Source of the DNA: PHAA01 sp034678805
Lineage (GTDB): Bacteria > Bacillota > Syntrophomonadia > Syntrophomonadales > Syntrophomonadaceae
Direction: 5' to 3'
DNA length: 8,413 nucleotides
Assembly: GCA_034678805.1 (NCBI GenBank)
Contig: JAXDBN010000095.1
Location: forward strand, 1 to 8,413
The notes beneath the pieces are model-generated. The model was not told where the DNA came from and searched no databases. It saw only the letters and a program-made list of their open reading frames with translations. Shown here piece by piece: positions 5,728 through 8,413 of this stretch. The position numbers and the translations under genes are program-made. Position 1 is the first letter of the stretch, and each line of letters starts with the position of its first letter.

Positions 5728-6714
5728 CTAACTCCGGTCAAAAACCACGTCGGCCGGCATGCCCGGTTTCAAGACGGCATCCGGGTTGGCTACGACTATT
5801 TTTACTGCAAAGACCACATTAGCTCTTTCTTGTTTGGTTTGAATGCTTTTGGGAGTAAATTCACCTTGGGAAGCAATGTGATTCACCTTACCCTCAAACT
5901 GGGTCTGACTGCCGGTAACAGTAAAATGGACCGTCTGGCCTAATTTAATGGCGGGCAGATCATCAGTGGGGATGTAGACCTTGATAGTAAGGTTTTGCAG
6001 GTCGGCGATGGTAGCCAACGAGGAACCGGCCGCAGCATATTCCCCCACTTCATAGTTGCGGCTAAGCACGGTCCCATCCAAGGGGCATTTTATCGATAAA
6101 TCCTCAAGCATGGCATCGGTCGCTTTCAGAACTGCTTTGCTCCGTTCTACTTCCGCTTCAGCAGCATTGATTTTGTCCGGACGGGAGCCCTCCTGTAAAA
6201 GGGCCATCTGGGCCTGAGCAGCATCCAGCTGGTTCTGTTTAAGGTCAAGATTAACCTTGGCCGATTCCAATTCCTCTTGGGAAATTGCCCCGGCCTGGGA
6301 CAATTGCTCGGCCCGCTGGTAATCAGCTTGGGCCTTATCACGGTTAATTTGGGCAATATTTACGGCCGCGGCGGACGCTTTGATCTCCTGCGACCGGGAT
6401 CCCGAGACCAAATCATTCAAGTTGGCCTGGGCAGCCGCTACCGCCATGGCATCCCTCTCCCGCTGAGCGGCCAGATCACTACGGGTCAACACTACCAGGG
6501 GCTGGTCCTTTTTGACCAAGTCACCTTCCTTGAAGTCTAAAGCAGCTATGGTACCAGAGTTCTTGGCGGTAATATCAACGCTAGTAGCCTCTATGGTTCC
6601 CGATGCCTGCAAAGCAGAAGTTGGCAATGCGAAGTATTTTACATACACCCAGTAGCCTCCTGCTGCCAGCAGGGTTAGCAAGATCAGTACAGGAAACAAT
6701 CGGTTTTTGTTCAT
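5728..6714 (-). CDS. HlyD/YbhG-type membrane fusion (periplasmic adaptor-like) protein
   Basis: A 328-aa membrane-anchored adaptor of the ABC exporter. The order is: N-terminal membrane anchor (about 5-25, LFPVLILLTLLAAGGYWVYV), first half of a lipoyl-like barrel-sandwich domain (about 38-75, with DITAKNSGTIAALDFKEGD), a long Ala/Gln/Glu-rich coiled-coil hairpin (about 78-195), second lipoyl half (about 197-235, CPLDGTVLSRNYEVGEY), and a C-terminal beta barrel ending in LKPGMPADVVFD. The VSGSRSQEIKA stretch is typical of the YbhG branch. An in-frame ATG at 6765 would add 17 residues, but 6714 is preferred because GGAGGT lies 9 nt upstream and the membrane anchor then starts at once. It is first in the operon, downstream of a good promoter. 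In a Gram-positive cell it would extend outward from the membrane without an outer-membrane partner. Confidence 0.9.
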   Translation of the reverse strand: MNKNRLFPVLILLTLLAAGGYWVYVKYFALPTSALQASGTIEATSVDITAKNSGTIAALDFKEGDLVKKDQPLVVLTRSDLAAQRERDAMAVAAAQANLNDLVSGSRSQEIKASAAAVNIAQINRDKAQADYQRAEQLSQAGAISQEELESAKVNLDLKQNQLDAAQAQMALLQEGSRPDKINAAEAEVERSKAVLKATDAMLEDLSIKCPLDGTVLSRNYEVGEYAAAGSSLATIADLQNLTIKVYIPTDDLPAIKLGQTVHFTVTGSQTQFEGKVNHIASQGEFTPKSIQTKQERANVVFAVKIVVANPDAVLKPGMPADVVFDRS

Positions 6715-6723
6715 ATGGCCACT

Positions 6724-6729
6724 ACCTCC
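6724..6729 (-). promoter_or_regulatory. Ribosome binding site fixing the HlyD-type start
   Basis: GGAGGT on the - strand, 9 nt before ATG 6714. It favours this start over the in-frame ATGs at 6765/6762, which have no Shine-Dalgarno match. Confidence 0.6.
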
Positions 6730-6789
6730 ACCATCAAAATAGAACACCGGGTCCAATTTCATCATAATTCTTGATCGTAATCCAGCTTC

Positions 6790-6818
6790 ATTATAAAAAA
6801 ACGGGGCTGACCTAACAA
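6790..6818 (-). promoter_or_regulatory. Promoter of the export operon
   Basis: On the - strand, -35 TTGTTA (6813-6818) and -10 TATAAT (6790-6795) are separated by 17 bp. Transcription would start near 6783, leaving a leader of about 70 nt before ATG 6714. The spacer ends in a run of T after CCCCG. With CGGG at 6819-6822 this could alternatively act as a weak terminator of the TetR gene (4-5 bp stem, long loop), so the site may serve both purposes. Confidence 0.6.
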
Positions 6819-6832
6819 CCCGAACAACCGGG
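6814..6832. promoter_or_regulatory. Candidate operator at the export operon promoter
   Basis: Two direct copies of AACAACC start at 6814 and 6823, 9 bp apart. The second sits inside the inverted repeat CCCG-aacaac-CGGG (6819-6832). The element overlaps and adjoins the -35 box, where a TetR repressor would block transcription. Which protein binds is inferred only from gene order. Confidence 0.35.
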
Positions 6833-6871
6833 CAATTCTGGCTAATCCTGCCTTTTTCACAGTCTAAGGGT

Positions 6872-7489
6872 TCATGAAGTCTGAGTATCAGCCGGGTAAC
6901 AAGTGCTTAACAGAACCATGCCGTTGTACTGGCTTCTGGTCTCGGAATTCTGCAGGTCAATCCCTAACAGTTCCCGTATTAAATCACCTAGCAGGAAAGG
7001 GTAGGTTAACTCGCTGACCAGCTGCAAGGCCTTAAGGTGCACCTGGAGTTGGTCAAGGTCCGGCCTGATCCGGCTGATTGTAGCTTTCATCAGATCAATT
7101 CCTTCGGTCCGAAGGAATGTCAGATAGTCAACCTGAACCTCAAACACCCGGCGGTGAATGACCAGGTCGATGGCGTTCTTGATTACATCGGGGTATTTAA
7201 ACATAATATCGGTGTATTCGGTAATAAACATAGATAAGTTAGGAATATCCTGACCGCCACCATCCCTTAAGAAGCGAAAGGAATTTTTCAATTCCTTGGT
7301 TACGGCTGCGAATGATTCGTTTATAACCGCGTCCTTGCCGCCGAAATGATATTTGACTGCTGCCACATTTACTCCGGCCCGGGCGGCGATTTTTCTAACC
7401 GTGGTTTTTTCAAGGCCTTCTTCGGCTATAATGCTCATGGTAGCCTGGATAATCTTTTGTTTGGTGGTCAGGCCAGCGGGGCTTTGCAT
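6872..7489 (-). CDS. TetR/AcrR-family regulator, CecR (YbiH)-like by context
   Basis: A 205-aa DNA-binding regulator of normal TetR length. The N-terminal domain (about 8-55) includes the helix-turn-helix TTVRKIAARAGVNVAAVKYHFGGKD (29-53) with the family's KYHF-x-x-K-D ending. The rest is a helical ligand-binding and dimer domain with no recognisable ligand motif. ATG 7489 has AAAGGAG about 8 nt upstream. It lies directly upstream of, and on the same strand as, the YbhGFSR-like exporter genes (157-nt gap holding a separate promoter). In E. coli the TetR protein CecR regulates ybhGFSR, so it most likely represses this exporter and is relieved by an exported compound. It is divergent from the activase gene, and might also act on the shared 163-bp region. 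Confidence 0.9.
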   Translation of the reverse strand: MQSPAGLTTKQKIIQATMSIIAEEGLEKTTVRKIAARAGVNVAAVKYHFGGKDAVINESFAAVTKELKNSFRFLRDGGGQDIPNLSMFITEYTDIMFKYPDVIKNAIDLVIHRRVFEVQVDYLTFLRTEGIDLMKATISRIRPDLDQLQVHLKALQLVSELTYPFLLGDLIRELLGIDLQNSETRSQYNGMVLLSTCYPADTQTS

Positions 7490-7534
7490 TTTATCGGCTC
7501 CTTTTGTCTTAAAAGTATGTTAAGCTCATAGAGT

Positions 7535-7540
7535 AGTATA
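7535..7540 (-). promoter_or_regulatory. Possible -10 of the TetR gene
   Basis: TATACT on the - strand, about 45 nt ahead of ATG 7489. No clear -35 lies at 16-18 bp, so this is tentative. Confidence 0.3.
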
Positions 7541-7561
7541 ACCTTCGCCCAAAATGTGCCG

Positions 7562-7590
7562 TTGACATGTCACTGCCAGTAGATTACCAT
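7562..7590 (+). promoter_or_regulatory. Promoter of the activase gene
   Basis: A perfect -35 TTGACA (7562-7567), a 17-bp spacer and -10 TACCAT (7585-7590, 4 of 6). The start would be near 7597, giving a leader of about 56 nt before GTG 7653. Confidence 0.55.
7563..7572. promoter_or_regulatory. Perfect palindrome TGACATGTCA over the -35 box
   Basis: A 10-bp perfect palindrome that overlaps the activase -35 hexamer in the divergent region shared with the TetR gene. A regulator bound here would compete with RNA polymerase. No second copy was found near the export promoter, so it may belong to a different regulator or be chance. Confidence 0.35.
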
Positions 7591-7652
7591 AAATCTATAA
7601 ACTTTTCAAACAGTGTTTAAATTTTGGGGAGACACACTGGGGAGGAGAACCG

Positions 7653-8413
7653 GTGAGCAATATCCTGCGGATGGGCCTTGATGTAGGTTCAACTACAGTT
7701 AAATTAGTTATCGTTGACGATAACGGGGCGATCGTCTATTCAGATTATCGGCGCCATTATGCCGATACCAGGCTGCACACCACCGGATTACTTCAGGATG
7801 CTTATAAAAAGGTGCGCAACCACCCGTTGACGGTTATGGTTACTGGGTCGGCCGGCATCTCTATTTCCTCATGGCTGGATATAAAGCATATCCAGGAAGT
7901 AATCGCCTGCAACAATGCCATCGAGAGACTCATCCCTGAAACCGATGTGGCCATCGAACTTGGCGGTGAAGATGCTAAAATCACCTTTTTCCGCAACGGC
8001 CTGGACCAACGCATGAATGGGATCTGCGCCGGCGGTACCGGGGCGTTTATAGATCAGATGGCCACCCTTTTGGGCATCGACACTATTGGCCTGAATGAAT
8101 TGGCCAAACAGCATTCAACCATATACCCGGTGGCCGCACGCTGCGGGGTATTTGCCAAAACCGACATTCAGGTATTGTTAAACGAAGGAGCCCGTAAAGA
8201 AGATATTGCCGCCTCCGTATTTCAGGCGGTGGTGAATCAGACCATCAGCGGTCTGGCTTGCGGAAAATCGATCAGCGGCAATATTGCTTTCCTGGGAGGG
8301 CCGCTGTTTTTCCTGTCCGAATTACGCCAGAGATTTAAGGAAACCCTTAAACTAGAGGATGACCAGGCAATTTTCCCTGCTAATGCTCATTTTTACGTGG
8401 CCATGGGGGCGGC
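7653..8413 (+). CDS. 2-hydroxyacyl-CoA dehydratase activase-like ATPase (BadF/BadG/BcrA/BcrD), N-terminal part
   Basis: A GTG start with GGAGGAG 5 nt upstream; 253 codons are visible before the right edge cuts the gene. The product is an ASKHA-fold ATPase. Phosphate loop 1 is GLDVGSTTVK (8-17), phosphate loop 2 is IELGGEDAKI (101-110), and the adenosine-side motif is AFLGGPLFF (212-220). Two cysteines, C125 in GICAGGTGAF and C164 in AARCGVF, match the pair that holds the dimer-bridging 4Fe-4S cluster in the HgdC activator of (R)-2-hydroxyglutaryl-CoA dehydratase. Such activators use ATP to push a low-potential electron into an oxygen-sensitive dehydratase. The N-terminal text (VYSDYRRHYADTR, then MVTGSAG) resembles the large multidomain members of about 1400 aa rather than stand-alone HgdC, so a long remainder is expected outside the window. 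This protein marks the host as an anaerobe. Its true substrate is unknown. Confidence 0.9.
   Translation, partial: MSNILRMGLDVGSTTVKLVIVDDNGAIVYSDYRRHYADTRLHTTGLLQDAYKKVRNHPLTVMVTGSAGISISSWLDIKHIQEVIACNNAIERLIPETDVAIELGGEDAKITFFRNGLDQRMNGICAGGTGAFIDQMATLLGIDTIGLNELAKQHSTIYPVAARCGVFAKTDIQVLLNEGARKEDIAASVFQAVVNQTISGLACGKSISGNIAFLGGPLFFLSELRQRFKETLKLEDDQAIFPANAHFYVAMGA

Noticed and set aside
5018..5731. + strand open frame of 237 codons inside the upstream ATPase region
   Set aside because: It is antisense to a gene with complete ABC ATPase motifs and shows no domain of its own.

Overview
The window looks like chromosomal DNA of an anaerobic Firmicute, most likely a clostridial or syntrophic lineage. 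The main reason is the start of a large 2-hydroxyacyl-CoA dehydratase activase-type protein at the right end. Strong AGGAG-type ribosome binding sites, use of GTG and TTG starts, and tight co-directional operons agree with this. The species cannot be named from the sequence. No rRNA, tRNA, CRISPR array or complete transposase gene was seen.

Layout, right to left. On the + strand, 7653 to the edge is the N-terminal part of the activase, with its own promoter (TTGACA, 17 bp, TACCAT). All other genes are on the - strand. Divergent from the activase is a TetR-family regulator (6872-7489). A promoter (TTGTTA, 17 bp, TATAAT) then precedes a four-gene export operon: HlyD-type membrane fusion protein (5728-6714), two ABC ATPases (4817-5725 and 3896-4816) and one ABC-2 permease (2790-3899). 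Gene spacing is 2 nt, 0 nt and a 4-nt ATGA overlap. The order and motif details match the Escherichia coli CecR-YbhGFSR type of exporter. Here, however, the fused double ATPase YbhF is split into two genes and only one permease is seen instead of two.

Downstream of the permease stop lies a 489-bp stretch without a convincing gene, made of four tandem units of about 122 bp (2302-2790). The first and last units fold into two-tier hairpins whose stems differ in sequence but keep pairing. The last unit ends with an inverted copy of its own beginning, which abuts the permease stop codon. The units also share the remains of one reading frame on the + strand. This array is the least explained part of the window.

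Left of the array, a consensus TATAAT promoter drives a 216-aa protein built from 17 consecutive 11-residue repeats, resembling group 3 LEA or apolipoprotein-like stress proteins (1500-2150). It is followed by a metallo-beta-lactamase-fold hydrolase with an intact metal site (482-1351) and by a truncated, TTG-started, unrecognised beta-rich protein running off the left edge (1-437).

How the genes may work together (inference): the TetR protein probably controls the exporter, as CecR does in E. coli. The LEA-like protein and the hydrolase look like a separate accessory or stress group. The activase belongs to a separate divergent transcription unit.
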